Notes: generated by a model not told the origin, from the letters alone. A DNA stretch of 64,000 nucleotides from Rhodanobacter humi (GCF_041107455.1 NZ_JBGBPY010000001.1:3968001-4032000); one strand, 5' to 3'. Positions 1 through 8,717 are shown, counted from the first letter of the stretch. Numbers and translations: made by a program.

Positions 1-281
1 ACCAGCAGCCGCGGCACGCGAGCCTGCTTCACCGCGGCGAGCAGCGCCGCCGCATCGGACGTGGCAAATTTCATGGCGCTGATGGCCGCGTCGTGGCCAG
101 CCAGCAGCGGCGCGAGTTGCGCCGGCTGGTTGGCGTCGGCGTTCTTCAGCTGCAATTGCGGTCGTGCGGCCACCCCGTGGGTGTCGCGCGCGATGCCTGT
201 GACGATGTGGCCACGGCTGAGCAGCTCGGTCAGCAGGCGCGAGCCGACACGGCCGCTGATGCCGATCAATGCGACCTTCAT
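1..281 (-). CDS. NAD(P)-binding oxidoreductase (NmrA/YwnB-like), partial
   Basis: The gene runs off the left edge; only the first 93 codons are visible. The start ATG (complement of 279-281) follows a GGAG about 8 nt upstream. The protein opens MKVALIGISGRVGSRLL, a Rossmann nucleotide-binding strand-loop-helix with a GxxGxxG-type loop, followed by a second strand at about residue 28. This is the pattern of the atypical short-chain NAD(P)H-binding proteins annotated as NmrA-like or YwnB-like. These act as NAD(P)H-dependent reductases or redox-sensing proteins; the substrate cannot be told from this fragment. It is transcribed divergently from ygiD across about 200 bp. Confidence 0.75.
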   Translation of the reverse strand, partial: MKVALIGISGRVGSRLLTELLSRGHIVTGIARDTHGVAARPQLQLKNADANQPAQLAPLLAGHDAAISAMKFATSDAAALLAAVKQARVPRLL

Positions 282-481
282 GTTCGTCTCCGGACGGGTT
301 GGGTGTGTTCCCACATGGCGGTGCACTTGCTGCCGATCGCTCGCATCACGGTGCCCGCGAGTCGGCATGCCGACTGCAGCGGATCGTTCCGATTCGGCAT
401 GGCCGGCGATCACGCCAAGCTAACGCGTCGCGTGTCATCACCGTGTGGATGCAGGTGCCCATGGAGGCGCCCGGCGATGTC

Positions 482-1261
482 ATGAACGCACGTATGCCGA
501 CGGTTTTTCTCGGGCACGGCAACCCGATGAATGCGCTGCACGACAATGCCTGGACCCGCGGCTGGGCGGCGCTGGGCCAGCGCCTGTCGCGGCCGCGCGC
601 GGTGTTGTCGGTGTCGGCGCATTGGTACCTGCCGGGCACCGCGGTCACCGCGATGGCGGCGCCACGCACCATCCATGATTTCGGCGGCTTCCCGCGCGAG
701 TTGTTCGAGGTGCGATATCCCGCGCCCGGCGACCTCGGCCTGGTGGGCCGGGTGCGCGAATTGCTGCGGCCGCTGGAGGTGCGTTCGGATCTTTCGTGGG
801 GGCTGGACCACGGCACCTGGTCGGTGCTGCGCCACGTGTTTCCCGCCGCCGACGTGCCGGTGGTGCAGTTGTCCATCGACGAGACGCAGCCGCCGGCGTT
901 CCACTACGGGCTGGGCCGGCTGCTGAAGCCGCTGCGCGACGAGGGCATCCTGCTGGTCGGCAGCGGCGACGTCGTGCACAACCTGCATGCCTATGCCTGG
1001 GGCCGGCATCCGCAGGAGCCATTCGACTGGGCATCGCGCTTCGAGACACAGGTGCGCGAGCTGATGCTGCGTAGCGATCACGAGTCGCTGGTGAACTACG
1101 AGTCGCTGGGTGCGGACGCGGAGCTGTCGGCGCCCACGCCCGACCATTACCTGCCGCTGCTGTACGTGCTCGGCGCCAGCGGCGAAGGCGATGCGGTGAC
1201 GTTTCCGGTCGAGGGCATGGATGGTGGCTCGATCTCGATGCTGTCGGTGCAGATCGGCTGA
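482..1261 (+). CDS. ygiD: 4,5-DOPA dioxygenase extradiol (LigB/DODA family)
   Basis: The 259-residue product matches E. coli YgiD along its whole length: N-terminal FLGHGNPMNAL, VSAHWY, TIHDFGGFP, a GLDHGTWSVL block, VQLSID, GSGDVVHNL and a C-terminal MLSVQIG. The histidines in LGHG, SAHW, DHGTW and VVHN are where the family places its metal ligands and catalytic His. The family is a single-domain class III extradiol ring-cleavage dioxygenase that opens L-DOPA and related catechols. I chose the ATG at 482, which has GGAGG about 14 nt upstream; MPTVFLGHG at 494 is a possible later start. An in-frame extension back to 269 is unlikely because it has no family counterpart. The gene converges on the oprB-type porin gene. 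Confidence 0.93.
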   Translation: MNARMPTVFLGHGNPMNALHDNAWTRGWAALGQRLSRPRAVLSVSAHWYLPGTAVTAMAAPRTIHDFGGFPRELFEVRYPAPGDLGLVGRVRELLRPLEVRSDLSWGLDHGTWSVLRHVFPAADVPVVQLSIDETQPPAFHYGLGRLLKPLRDEGILLVGSGDVVHNLHAYAWGRHPQEPFDWASRFETQVRELMLRSDHESLVNYESLGADAELSAPTPDHYLPLLYVLGASGEGDAVTFPVEGMDGGSISMLSVQIG

Positions 1262-1300
1262 ACGCGCGATGTGCCCGCTGCACGCACGCCGGCTCGTCGC

Positions 1301-2617
1301 TCAGAACGTCACCTGCGTGTACAGGCCGATCACGAAGGCATCGGGGATCTTGCCGGTGCCGCCGGGACGGATGACGTACTGCAGGTTGGGGCGCAGGGTG
1401 AGCCAGGGCGCGATCTTCGCGCCGTAGTCGATTTCGGCGACGCTTTCGTAAGTCTGGATGCCCACGCTGCCGGGCAGCACGCGGTCGCGGTCGCGCTGGT
1501 AGCGGGTCAGGCGCGGATTGGTGCGGCCGCTGGCGACCATGAACGAGACCACGTCGTTGTCGCGGCCGGGAAAAGTGCCTTGGTAGTGGCCGCCGATCAC
1601 CCAGAAGTAGCGGAAGCGCGAGGTGGTCGAGTCACCCACGCCGGCCATCGCGCCGAGGGTGAGTCCGCGATTGGAGTCGGGGCCTTCGCGGTAGACCATG
1701 TGGTCGGCGATGACATAGCCGCCGCTGCGGCCGTTGTGCTGCAGGAAGCCGGCGCCGGTGAGGCCGGCGGGCTGGCCGTTGATGTCGGTGTAGACGTCCG
1801 GCGTGCCGACGGTGTTGTAGTACGCGCCGAGCTTGAGATCGGCGGGCAGTTGCCCGCTGCCGTAGCCGCTGGACCAGCCCACTTCGACCGGCACGAACAC
1901 GCCGCTGTGCTTGAGGCTGAGGTTCCAACCCTGGTCCTTGTTGCCGGCGTTGGGATTGTTGAGGTAGGCGCCGACGGTGGCGTAGAAGTTCGGCGTGACG
2001 TGCCACTTCACGTGGCCGCCCCATTGGGCGATGGGAAAGTTGTGCGCGCCGCTGTTGGTGGTCATCGCGTTGGCGTGGCCGCAGATGATGCCGTTCTGGA
2101 AGTTGCAGAACGCCGGCAGTCGCGCGAAGTCGTCGCCCACCGGCGACCAGCCCAATTCCATGAAGATTCGGTGGTCGAGGAAATCCTGCTGCCAATTCAG
2201 TTCGGCGAGGCGGAAGTTCTGCCCCGCGCCATACAGTTCCTGCACCGAGAACTGGTTGCCCAACGCATCGCTGCTGAGGCTGCGGCCGTCGCGCTCGGTG
2301 ACGGTGAACTGGATCTTTGCGTTCGGCACGCCCCACAGCTTGTCGAGGTCGACATCCGCGCCGGCGTCGAGCTGCTGGGTGTAGCGCGCGGTCTGGTAGT
2401 GGCCGCCGGAGACGTTGCCCGCGCTTTCGGTGGTCCAGTGCGCGCGCAGGCCGATGCCGTCGTCCGCGAGCGTGCTGCGCGTGCCGCCCCAGTCGCCGGT
2501 CAGGGTCGGCTGGCTGAGCCAGCCGTCGCCGGCTTGCTGCGCCAAGGCCGGCAGCGTACACAAGCACAGCATGCCGCCGAGGATCAGCAGTCGGGTCGCA
2601 CGGGATGGGGGGCGCAT
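1301..2617 (-). CDS. oprB: OprB-family carbohydrate-selective porin
   Basis: A 438-residue outer-membrane protein with a signal peptide (hydrophobic LLILGGMLCLCTLPALA, cleavage near residue 26). The mature start reads TLTGDWGGTRSTLADDGI, the hallmark of OprB porins, and the protein ends in the aromatic-terminated beta-strand YTQVTF. OprB porins form beta-barrels that admit glucose and other sugars to the periplasm. The start is 5 bp downstream of the cytochrome c gene stop, so this is the last gene of the dehydrogenase operon. That context suggests it feeds a sugar or polyol to the periplasmic dehydrogenase encoded upstream. Confidence 0.92.
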   Translation of the reverse strand: MRPPSRATRLLILGGMLCLCTLPALAQQAGDGWLSQPTLTGDWGGTRSTLADDGIGLRAHWTTESAGNVSGGHYQTARYTQQLDAGADVDLDKLWGVPNAKIQFTVTERDGRSLSSDALGNQFSVQELYGAGQNFRLAELNWQQDFLDHRIFMELGWSPVGDDFARLPAFCNFQNGIICGHANAMTTNSGAHNFPIAQWGGHVKWHVTPNFYATVGAYLNNPNAGNKDQGWNLSLKHSGVFVPVEVGWSSGYGSGQLPADLKLGAYYNTVGTPDVYTDINGQPAGLTGAGFLQHNGRSGGYVIADHMVYREGPDSNRGLTLGAMAGVGDSTTSRFRYFWVIGGHYQGTFPGRDNDVVSFMVASGRTNPRLTRYQRDRDRVLPGSVGIQTYESVAEIDYGAKIAPWLTLRPNLQYVIRPGGTGKIPDAFVIGLYTQVTF

Positions 2618-2621
2618 GAGC

Positions 2622-4019
2622 TCAGGCCTTTCCGGCGGAACCCGCGCGCCGCCGGCGACGAACCAGCAGCACGATGACGAGGACGATCAACAGTGCGACG
2701 ACGGCCAGCGCCAGTCGCGCCAGCCCCACCAGATGCGACGCCGCGCCACCCGCACGCAGCATTCCTACCTGTGCAGCATCGACCGTCGCGGTCGGGTTGC
2801 CGTAATGCCGGGTGAGGTAGTTGGCCAGGGTGGCGATCTGCTGGTCGCTCAGGTCATTGGCGAAGGCCGGCATGTGCACGCCGCTGGCGTCGGTCCAGCG
2901 GATGCCTTCGAGTATCACCAACACCAGGTTGTCCGCACGGGCACGGCCGGTGGCGGTGTTGTGGAACAGCGGCGGCAGGCCGCCGTCGAAACTGCCTTCG
3001 CCGCTGGCCTGGTGGCAGCTGGCGCAGTTCGCATCGTAGAGCTGCGCGCCGCTCCACTGCTGCGCGTCATCGGGCAGGGCGGTACCGCGTTGGTCGGCCA
3101 TTCCATCAAACGTGGCGCCCCGGCTGTCGACTGGTTGCGTATCGGCGGCGTCATGCTGCGCCGGCACGGTTTTCAGATACGTGGCGATCGCCTGCAGATC
3201 GGCGGGTTCGAGATACTGCAGGCTGTGGTCGACCGCTTCGGCCATCGGTCCGGCCGCTTGCGCCTTGTCGCGGGCGTGGCCGGATTTCAGGTAGTCGACC
3301 AGGTCCTGTTCGCTCCAGTTGCCGATGCCGCTGTTCGCGTCCGAAGTGATGTTCGGCGCCAACCAGGTGCCGACGGCACCGCCGGCCAGCTCGCGCGACG
3401 ACCGTTCGGCCATCAGCAGGTTGCGCGGCGTGTGGCAGGTGCTGCAGTGGGCCAGTCCGCGCGCCAGGTAGGCGCCGCGGTTCCACTCGGCACTCCTGGC
3501 CGGGTCGGGCGTGTACGGCTTGTTGTCGAGGAACAGCAGGTTCCAGGCCGCCATCGACAGGCGGATGTTGAATGGGAACGGCAGCCGGGTCGGCGCCGGC
3601 TTGCTGTCCACCGGCGCCACGCCGTGCATGAAGTACGCGTAGAGCGCGTGCACGTCGTCGTCGGTGAGCTGCGCGTACGCGGTGTACGGCATCGCCGGAT
3701 ACAGATGCTTGCCGTCCGCGCGGATGCCCTTGCGCAAGGCATCGCTGAACTGCTGCTCGGTGTAGCGGCCAATGCCGGCGCTGGTCGAGGGCGTGATGTT
3801 GGTGCTGATGATGTCGCCGATCGGCGTGGGCATGGGCAGGCCGCCGGCGTAGGGCTTGCCGCCGGGCGCGGTATGGCAGGCCACGCAGTCGCCCGCCGTG
3901 GCGAGGTAGTGGCCGCGTTGCAGCAGGGCGGCATCGGTGGTGTCGGCGGCATGGGCCGATGCGGCGACGAGCAGGCCGAGCAGGGCGAGCGGCGCAAGGC
4001 AGCGGATCGGCGCGTTCAT
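2622..4019 (-). CDS. Triheme cytochrome c subunit of membrane-bound sugar/alcohol dehydrogenase
   Basis: A 465-residue protein with a cleavable signal peptide (ends SAHA-AD near residue 24) and three c-type heme motifs: CVACH (45-49), CSTCH (192-196) and CASCH (332-336). A C-terminal transmembrane helix follows, ending in a basic RRRRR tail. This is the layout of the cytochrome subunit of FAD-dependent gluconate, sorbitol and fructose dehydrogenases and of quinoprotein ADH, which passes electrons from the flavoprotein to ubiquinone. The gene overlaps the flavoprotein gene stop by 4 bp (ATGA), so the two are translationally coupled. It acts in the periplasm, anchored to the inner membrane. Confidence 0.93.
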   Translation of the reverse strand: MNAPIRCLAPLALLGLLVAASAHAADTTDAALLQRGHYLATAGDCVACHTAPGGKPYAGGLPMPTPIGDIISTNITPSTSAGIGRYTEQQFSDALRKGIRADGKHLYPAMPYTAYAQLTDDDVHALYAYFMHGVAPVDSKPAPTRLPFPFNIRLSMAAWNLLFLDNKPYTPDPARSAEWNRGAYLARGLAHCSTCHTPRNLLMAERSSRELAGGAVGTWLAPNITSDANSGIGNWSEQDLVDYLKSGHARDKAQAAGPMAEAVDHSLQYLEPADLQAIATYLKTVPAQHDAADTQPVDSRGATFDGMADQRGTALPDDAQQWSGAQLYDANCASCHQASGEGSFDGGLPPLFHNTATGRARADNLVLVILEGIRWTDASGVHMPAFANDLSDQQIATLANYLTRHYGNPTATVDAAQVGMLRAGGAASHLVGLARLALAVVALLIVLVIVLLVRRRRRAGSAGKA

Positions 4020-5659
4020 GCGAGGCTCGCCTTGTGGTCGCTGGACGCGTTGACCGCAGCCGCTTTTTTCGCCGGCAGGATGTGCTCGGCGGTGCGCAGC
4101 GCCAGCGCCACTGCGGTGAGCGTGGAATTCATCGTGGCCGCAGTGGGCATCACGCCGGTGCTGCAGACGAACAGGTTCTCGTGGTCGTGCGTACGGCCGA
4201 ACGCATCGACCACCGAGCTCGCCGGATCGTTGCCCATGCTCATCGTGCCGGTGATGTGCTGGTTGTTGGCGAAGTTGCCCTCCGCGCTGTAGCGCAGGCC
4301 GGTGCCGCCCATCAACTCGGCGATCTTCGCGAAGTCGGCCTTGGACACTTCCGCGGCGCGGCGCGTGTAGTCGCCGATCGAGTAATGCGCCTCTGGTTTC
4401 GGAATGCCCATGGCGTCTTTTTCCGAACTGAGCGTGATGCGGTTGTCGGGATTGGGCAGCACCTCCAGCACGTTTTTCACGTTGATCTGACGGGCGGCGC
4501 GCCAGCGCAGTTGCTTCGCAAACTCCGTCCCGTAGACGCCCTCCTTGATCAGATCGTTGGTGACGTTGAGCACCTGCGAGATGTTGGTGAAATCCAGCCG
4601 GTACGGCGCGTGCTGGCTTCGGAATGCGCCATCGCGCAGCGTGTTGATGGAACTCGGACTCTGCGGGCCGCGGCCGAGCCAGATCTCCTCGTCGGCATAG
4701 AACGTGAGCGAGGTGCTGGGGTGGTCCATCAGGTGGCGGCCGACCGCGCCGGAGCTGTTGGCCAGCCCGTTGGGATATTTGTCGCTGGCCGAGAGCAGCA
4801 GCAGCTTCGGGCTCTCGATGCCGTTCGCGGCGAGGATGAAGGTGGTGCCGGTGACGCGATGCTCGCTCTTGTCCGGCGCGTAGTAGTGCACCGCCGCGAT
4901 GCGCCCCTTGGCGTCGTGCTCGATGCGGAAGACCACCGCGTTCGGCACCACCTTCGCACCGGCGGCCTCGGCCGCTTCCACCGCATTGATGCCGAGGTAT
5001 TGCGCGTTGACCGGGCAGATCGGCTGACAACTGTTGTTGCCCACGCAGGCGGGCCGGCCGTCGTAGCCGCGGCTGTTTCGCGCCACGGTGTTGGCGACCA
5101 CGGCGTAGGTGGGCGCGAGCCGTTCGCGAACGCGGCGCATGGCCCACGGCTCGGCCACCGGTTCCATCGGGAACGGATGCTGGCGTGGCGAGCCGGTGTC
5201 GTCGGCACCGGCCACGCCGAGCAGCTCCTCCGCCTCCTGGTACCAGGGATCGAGTTCCTCGTAGCTCAGCGGCCAATCCACGCCGACGCCGTACAGGCTC
5301 TTGATGCGCACGTCGTTCGGCACCAGCCGCCACGCCTGCGCGGCCCAGTGCCAAGTGGTGCCGCCCACCGCGCGGATGTACTCGGCCGGGTAGGGGTACG
5401 GGCCAGCCTGCTTCAGGTAGCCGTTGTCCTCGGGCACGTAGATCGGGTGCGGCGCCCACGGTGAGGGCGGGTAGGGCGCCATCCAGTTGCCCTTGATCGG
5501 CGAGTTGCGGAACGCGGCGACGATACGGGCGCGCTCCAGCCGCGGCCCCGCCTCCAGGATCAGCACCGAGGCGCCTTGCCTGGCGAGCCGTCGCGCGGCC
5601 AGCGCACCGACGATGCCCGCGCCGATCACCACGATGTCAGCCGACAACTGTGCGGGCAT
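4016..5659 (-). CDS. GMC-family FAD dehydrogenase, large subunit (gluconate/sorbitol/fructose dehydrogenase type)
   Basis: A 547-residue glucose-methanol-choline oxidoreductase. The N-terminal VIGAGIVGALAARRLA (GAGIVG at 13-18) is the FAD-binding Rossmann motif. The cysteine-containing CVGNNSCQPICPVNAQ segment in the middle is typical of the gluconate 2-dehydrogenase branch, and the C-terminal QHITGTMSMG with a later STLTAVALALRTA block carries the conserved catalytic His/Asn region. It oxidises a sugar, polyol or sugar acid and passes electrons to the cytochrome subunit. No signal peptide is visible; in this family the catalytic subunit is exported with the Tat-signal small subunit, whose gene lies just upstream. 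The exact substrate cannot be read from the sequence. Confidence 0.92.
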   Translation of the reverse strand: MPAQLSADIVVIGAGIVGALAARRLARQGASVLILEAGPRLERARIVAAFRNSPIKGNWMAPYPPSPWAPHPIYVPEDNGYLKQAGPYPYPAEYIRAVGGTTWHWAAQAWRLVPNDVRIKSLYGVGVDWPLSYEELDPWYQEAEELLGVAGADDTGSPRQHPFPMEPVAEPWAMRRVRERLAPTYAVVANTVARNSRGYDGRPACVGNNSCQPICPVNAQYLGINAVEAAEAAGAKVVPNAVVFRIEHDAKGRIAAVHYYAPDKSEHRVTGTTFILAANGIESPKLLLLSASDKYPNGLANSSGAVGRHLMDHPSTSLTFYADEEIWLGRGPQSPSSINTLRDGAFRSQHAPYRLDFTNISQVLNVTNDLIKEGVYGTEFAKQLRWRAARQINVKNVLEVLPNPDNRITLSSEKDAMGIPKPEAHYSIGDYTRRAAEVSKADFAKIAELMGGTGLRYSAEGNFANNQHITGTMSMGNDPASSVVDAFGRTHDHENLFVCSTGVMPTAATMNSTLTAVALALRTAEHILPAKKAAAVNASSDHKASLA

Positions 5660-5665
5660 CGGACT

Positions 5666-6202
5666 TCACTCCTCGGGGTTGGGCTTGGCGGACCAGCTGC
5701 CGTATACGCCGTAGGCGAAAGTCGGCGGCTTCAGCACGTCGGCCACGATCACTGCATCGAGCGCGGTCTCGTAGGCGACGCAGCGCGCGTCTTTGCCGCT
5801 GCCGACGACGCCGAGCGCCCAGGCGCCGAGGATCTGCCGCGGCAACGGCGCCAGCGGCGAATGCTCGCCGTCCAGCACGCCCTGCAGTTGCTGTGGATCG
5901 ATGTGGCGCTCGTTGATCAGCGTCAGCAGCGCCTGCACGTCGGTCGGAAAGTGCGGATTAGCAGCGACGAGGGCGTCGTAGATGCGATCGGCCAGCGCGG
6001 TATCCAGCACTTGCCGGCCGACCAGGATCGCCGAGAGCGCGGTGAACGCGCCGCGATCGGCGTGCGGCGCCGGTTGCGCCAGTGCCCAGGGAATCAGCGA
6101 GGCGGTGTACGCGGTGAGCAGGCCTGCCAGCAGGCGACGACGCGAGGGATCAACCAGGGTATTGCGGCTCGCAGCGACACGGTCGAGGTCTTCCGATGCC
6201 AT
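5666..6202 (-). CDS. Dehydrogenase small subunit (gluconate 2-dehydrogenase subunit 3 / fructose dehydrogenase small-subunit type)
   Basis: A 178-residue protein with a twin-arginine-like leader (SRRRLLAGLLTAYTASLIPWALA). The mature part is alanine-rich and helical, as in small subunits of membrane-bound FAD dehydrogenases. This subunit matures the flavoprotein and carries it through the Tat pathway. The ATG at 6202 is preceded by GGGGA. Six bp separate it from the large-subunit gene, and the order small-large-cytochrome-porin is operon-like. Its start lies only 23 bp from the proposed end of a transposon at 6225, so the native promoter may have been displaced. Confidence 0.85.
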   Translation of the reverse strand: MASEDLDRVAASRNTLVDPSRRRLLAGLLTAYTASLIPWALAQPAPHADRGAFTALSAILVGRQVLDTALADRIYDALVAANPHFPTDVQALLTLINERHIDPQQLQGVLDGEHSPLAPLPRQILGAWALGVVGSGKDARCVAYETALDAVIVADVLKPPTFAYGVYGSWSAKPNPEE

Positions 6203-6224
6203 GAGTTTCCCCTTGTGGATGCAC

Positions 6225-6254
6225 TGTTGAATGCGGCCAAGAAACTTAGGCCAC
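6225..6254 (+). mobile_element. Putative transposon left end with first transposase-binding site
   Basis: A TGT trinucleotide at 6225 is followed about 10 bp inward by the outermost copy (6233-6254) of a repeat with core CCAAGAAACTTAGGCCAC. Tn7- and Tn5053-type elements begin 5'-TGT and carry inner transposase sites. If this is the end, the 5 bp before it (TGCAC) would be the target-site duplication. I did not find a matching inverted end on the right, so the boundary is inferred. Confidence 0.45.
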
Positions 6255-6315
6255 AGTAACTACTTGAAAAACTTAGAAACGCGTGTCGGACTATCGCCGT
6301 GCTTGCCACCGGACC

Positions 6316-6427
6316 GTGCCAAGAAAGCTATGCCAGCGCGCGCTCGTGCCAAGAGACTTATACAACGCGCGCCGGCATGCCAAGAAAGTTATGCAATGGA
6401 ACTCAATCGACCAAGAAACTTTGGCCA
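6316..6427 (+). repeat. Four direct repeats at 30-31 bp spacing (probable TnsB/TniA binding sites)
   Basis: Copies start at 6316, 6346, 6377 and 6408, each about 20 bp with consensus GTGCCAAGAAACTTATGCCA. A fifth copy is at 6233-6254. The period of 30-31 bp equals about three helical turns, so all sites face the same side of the DNA. All are in the same orientation and lie just beyond the recombinase-like gene, the expected place for the sub-terminal transposase sites of a Tn7-like element. The stretch 6203-6445 contains no gene. The repeats are too short and too divergent, with spacers of only about 10 bp, to be a CRISPR array. Confidence 0.65.
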
Positions 6428-6445
6428 CTGAGTTGACCAAGGCGG

Positions 6446-7366
6446 CTAGCTTTCGCGAAACAGCTTGAGTGACTTCATCGCGGGTGTCGCTCCGCGAAGG
6501 TCCGACGTGTTCCGGTCGATGACAAATGCGCATCGCCACCCGCCAGCAGTCCGGATTTGGTCCACGGTAGCTCCGGCACGCGCCAAATCCATGGCACCCC
6601 CAACGCGGGGAGAGTAGGCAGTGAAGTACCCAATGAGGCCAGCCGCCTGGGCCCGTCGACGAAAGATACGGCTGAGCTCTCGCGATCTCAGAGCAAGCGA
6701 CGAGGCGTCTTCCGGTCGCTTAGGCCGCCCACCGATTGACCTAACAAGCGGGCCGTGCTGAATACCCATCGCTTCGCACCAACGAAGGACTCGCCTCAGG
6801 GTGTCCGGCGAGATCCATCGCGTATCGGAGTATGCAAATGCCGAACCGTTTTCAGGTATGAAGCGAACTTGGCCACTCCCGTCGGCGGATTCGATGATGT
6901 GCTCCCGCCAAAGCCCGACAAGTTCCGATGGCTTGAAGAGCGTGTCGAGAGCCAGAGCCAGCAAAGCACCGTCGCGAAGTTCGTGCAGAGAGTCGCCGAG
7001 GGTAGCCAAGACCTTAGCGACGTTGGCCGCATTCAATTCGTCGGCTTGCGAACGTTCACTCTGTCCACTGAGCTCAAGCTTCGCCATCAGTTGGCCCCAA
7101 CGAGGCTTCCACGATCGCTGCTTTGACGGAGGGATGAATCCTCGGGCTTCGTGAGCTTGACCTACGCTGTAGAGGAGGCGCCTGATCGTAGAGCCTTTAA
7201 GGCCTTCGTCGATCGCATCCTCCAACCAAGCCGCGACTTGGTCCTCGGAAGCAGGGATCGGCGTCACCTCCATCCGCTGGCACCACGAAAAGTACCTCGC
7301 TAGATCTGACTCAATAGCGATGCGTGTCCGTTCACTGTGGCTATCCAGATGTTCATAGAGAGTCAT
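6446..7366 (-). CDS. Tyrosine recombinase-like protein of the transposition module (catalytic residues substituted)
   Basis: A 306-residue protein with a SAM-like N-terminal core-binding domain (about 1-100) and a phage-integrase-type catalytic fold (about 110-300). The landmarks are recognisable but altered. The first-Arg motif reads FKPSELVGL, with Lys145 for the usual Arg. The HxxR box reads YSPR, with Tyr251 for His and Arg254 kept. GGW with Trp277 is present. The expected catalytic tyrosine position in DRNTSDL is Asn286. The gene overlaps tniQ by 14 bp and is the last gene of the operon, where Tn5053-like elements carry their resolvase. It may be an inactive or DNA-binding-only recombinase. 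Confidence 0.8.
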   Translation of the reverse strand: MTLYEHLDSHSERTRIAIESDLARYFSWCQRMEVTPIPASEDQVAAWLEDAIDEGLKGSTIRRLLYSVGQAHEARGFIPPSKQRSWKPRWGQLMAKLELSGQSERSQADELNAANVAKVLATLGDSLHELRDGALLALALDTLFKPSELVGLWREHIIESADGSGQVRFIPENGSAFAYSDTRWISPDTLRRVLRWCEAMGIQHGPLVRSIGGRPKRPEDASSLALRSRELSRIFRRRAQAAGLIGYFTAYSPRVGGAMDLARAGATVDQIRTAGGWRCAFVIDRNTSDLRGATPAMKSLKLFRES

Positions 7367-8717
7367 GGGCGGTTCCTTGCTCGGTGGTCACGGGAAGCTG
7401 GTAGCCGATACGGACATGCAGCGCAGGTTCGAAAGAAACCAGAGCGATCGGCCGGCCAAGAAGCAGCGCGAAGTGGGACTGCTCACGCTCGGATCGGATG
7501 CACTCGACTGTGGCGCGAATGTTGTCGATGGCATAAAGCGAAGTCAGATGCGAAAGGGCATGCGCGAGCACCTTCGCGGACCGCGACTGCATCGCCCACA
7601 AGGTGAGTTCGTCCATCGGTGTTAGCCGATCCGCGCCCATGGTTGCTTCCGGCGGTGTATAGGCAGCAAGTAGCAACTGCCGTCCGACACTTTTTCCGCT
7701 CGCGACAGATGCATTCGCGGCCGATGCCGGAACCCTATCAGGATTGATGGTCACGATTGGAACGCCAAACACAGAGATGCTGGTCGAACTCACCTCAACC
7801 GTGGTCGCCGAGAGGTTCAACGCCTCGAGCTGGCGTCTGGCATTTAATGCATACGCTACGACTCGATCGCAGTGTTCCTTGAGGACAGGAAAGGGAGGGC
7901 CGTGCCGCAAGAATGTTGGCTGCTGCCACGCTCGCAGGATCGCTCCGACTTCCTCGTTGCTTGTCGCATGCCCGATAGAGTGTTCGTCGAACCTAGACTG
8001 GGCGAATGGAGAGGAGGCGCAATGCTCGTCGTTGCTCGGAGGAAAGGTATTTTGAGAGACGAAACTGTAACCCTCCCGCATATAGAGGCGACCCGCGGGA
8101 AGAAGGCGAGTCGTCTTTCTTGTTCGACCCGCAGAGTCAAGATACTGGTGAATCGCTCGAGTCACCTTCTCGCTGGGCCACTGATGCATGCCGAGTAGCG
8201 CTTTGTTGCGTTGGTAGTGATCAACCCCACAGGGACAGTGAAGAAGTCGGAAGTTGGCACTGCGCCCCTTGTGCGGCAGTAATGAGCGTCCACACGTACA
8301 ATTTTTAACAAGGCTGTCTCCGTGCCACGGACAGGTCGTGATCCACGGCAACTGGTGGAGCATGGTGTGAAATCCATACGCGAGACATTGGCGGCAGCCA
8401 CGCAGAAAGGTTGGGTGAACCTCAGATTTGTCGCTATAGGGATGCCAGTCCTCCCAATGGTGCGGAAGTAGGTCATGCTCCCGCCCCCAAAGCGATGCCT
8501 CCCAGTCGTCCATCTCTTTCCATGGAACGATTCCGCCGCGGAGCCCCGCCTGAATCGCGGGAGTTGTCTTGAGCACTTCGGGCAACTGCGTCAGCCAAAG
8601 GCCATTGAGCCGAGAAAGTCTGTAGGCGCGTCCAAAAGAGGAGATGTAGGGAACCTGTGCAAGGTCGCCACCGATAAGCCCTTGGATCTCGGTATGTGCT
8701 GCATTGTGTGTATTCAT
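7353..8717 (-). CDS. tniQ: TniQ-family transposition target-site protein
   Basis: A 454-residue protein with the TniQ/TnsD zinc-finger signature: Cys108-x2-Cys111, His117/His121, then TTCPWHG with Cys129 and His132. It is followed by two further Cys-x-Cys pairs (140/142 and 161/163). TniQ proteins bridge the AAA+ ATPase to the target DNA and are needed for transposition of Tn5053, Tn7 and CRISPR-associated transposons. The gene overlaps the ATPase gene by 4 bp upstream and the recombinase-like gene by 14 bp downstream. The product is longer than minimal TniQ and may combine target binding in its C-terminal half, as TnsD does. Confidence 0.9.
   Translation of the reverse strand: MNTHNAAHTEIQGLIGGDLAQVPYISSFGRAYRLSRLNGLWLTQLPEVLKTTPAIQAGLRGGIVPWKEMDDWEASLWGREHDLLPHHWEDWHPYSDKSEVHPTFLRGCRQCLAYGFHTMLHQLPWITTCPWHGDSLVKNCTCGRSLLPHKGRSANFRLLHCPCGVDHYQRNKALLGMHQWPSEKVTRAIHQYLDSAGRTRKTTRLLPAGRLYMREGYSFVSQNTFPPSNDEHCASSPFAQSRFDEHSIGHATSNEEVGAILRAWQQPTFLRHGPPFPVLKEHCDRVVAYALNARRQLEALNLSATTVEVSSTSISVFGVPIVTINPDRVPASAANASVASGKSVGRQLLLAAYTPPEATMGADRLTPMDELTLWAMQSRSAKVLAHALSHLTSLYAIDNIRATVECIRSEREQSHFALLLGRPIALVSFEPALHVRIGYQLPVTTEQGTAHDSL

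Noticed and set aside
1271-2677. Long plus-strand frame opposite the porin gene
   Set aside because: It is a GC-rich antisense frame of Ala/Val/Arg/His-rich composition without family features. Similar long antisense frames opposite nosZ, nosR, aceE, xfp and the kinase were left out for the same reason.
2622-5459. A single 945-residue fusion protein on the minus strand
   Set aside because: The upstream 480 residues are an out-of-frame reading of the GMC gene; the cytochrome gene has its own start and signal peptide at 4019.
6233-6427. CRISPR array
   Set aside because: The repeats are about 20 bp, imperfect, with spacers of only 10-11 bp and no cas genes. Phasing and position fit transposase sites better.
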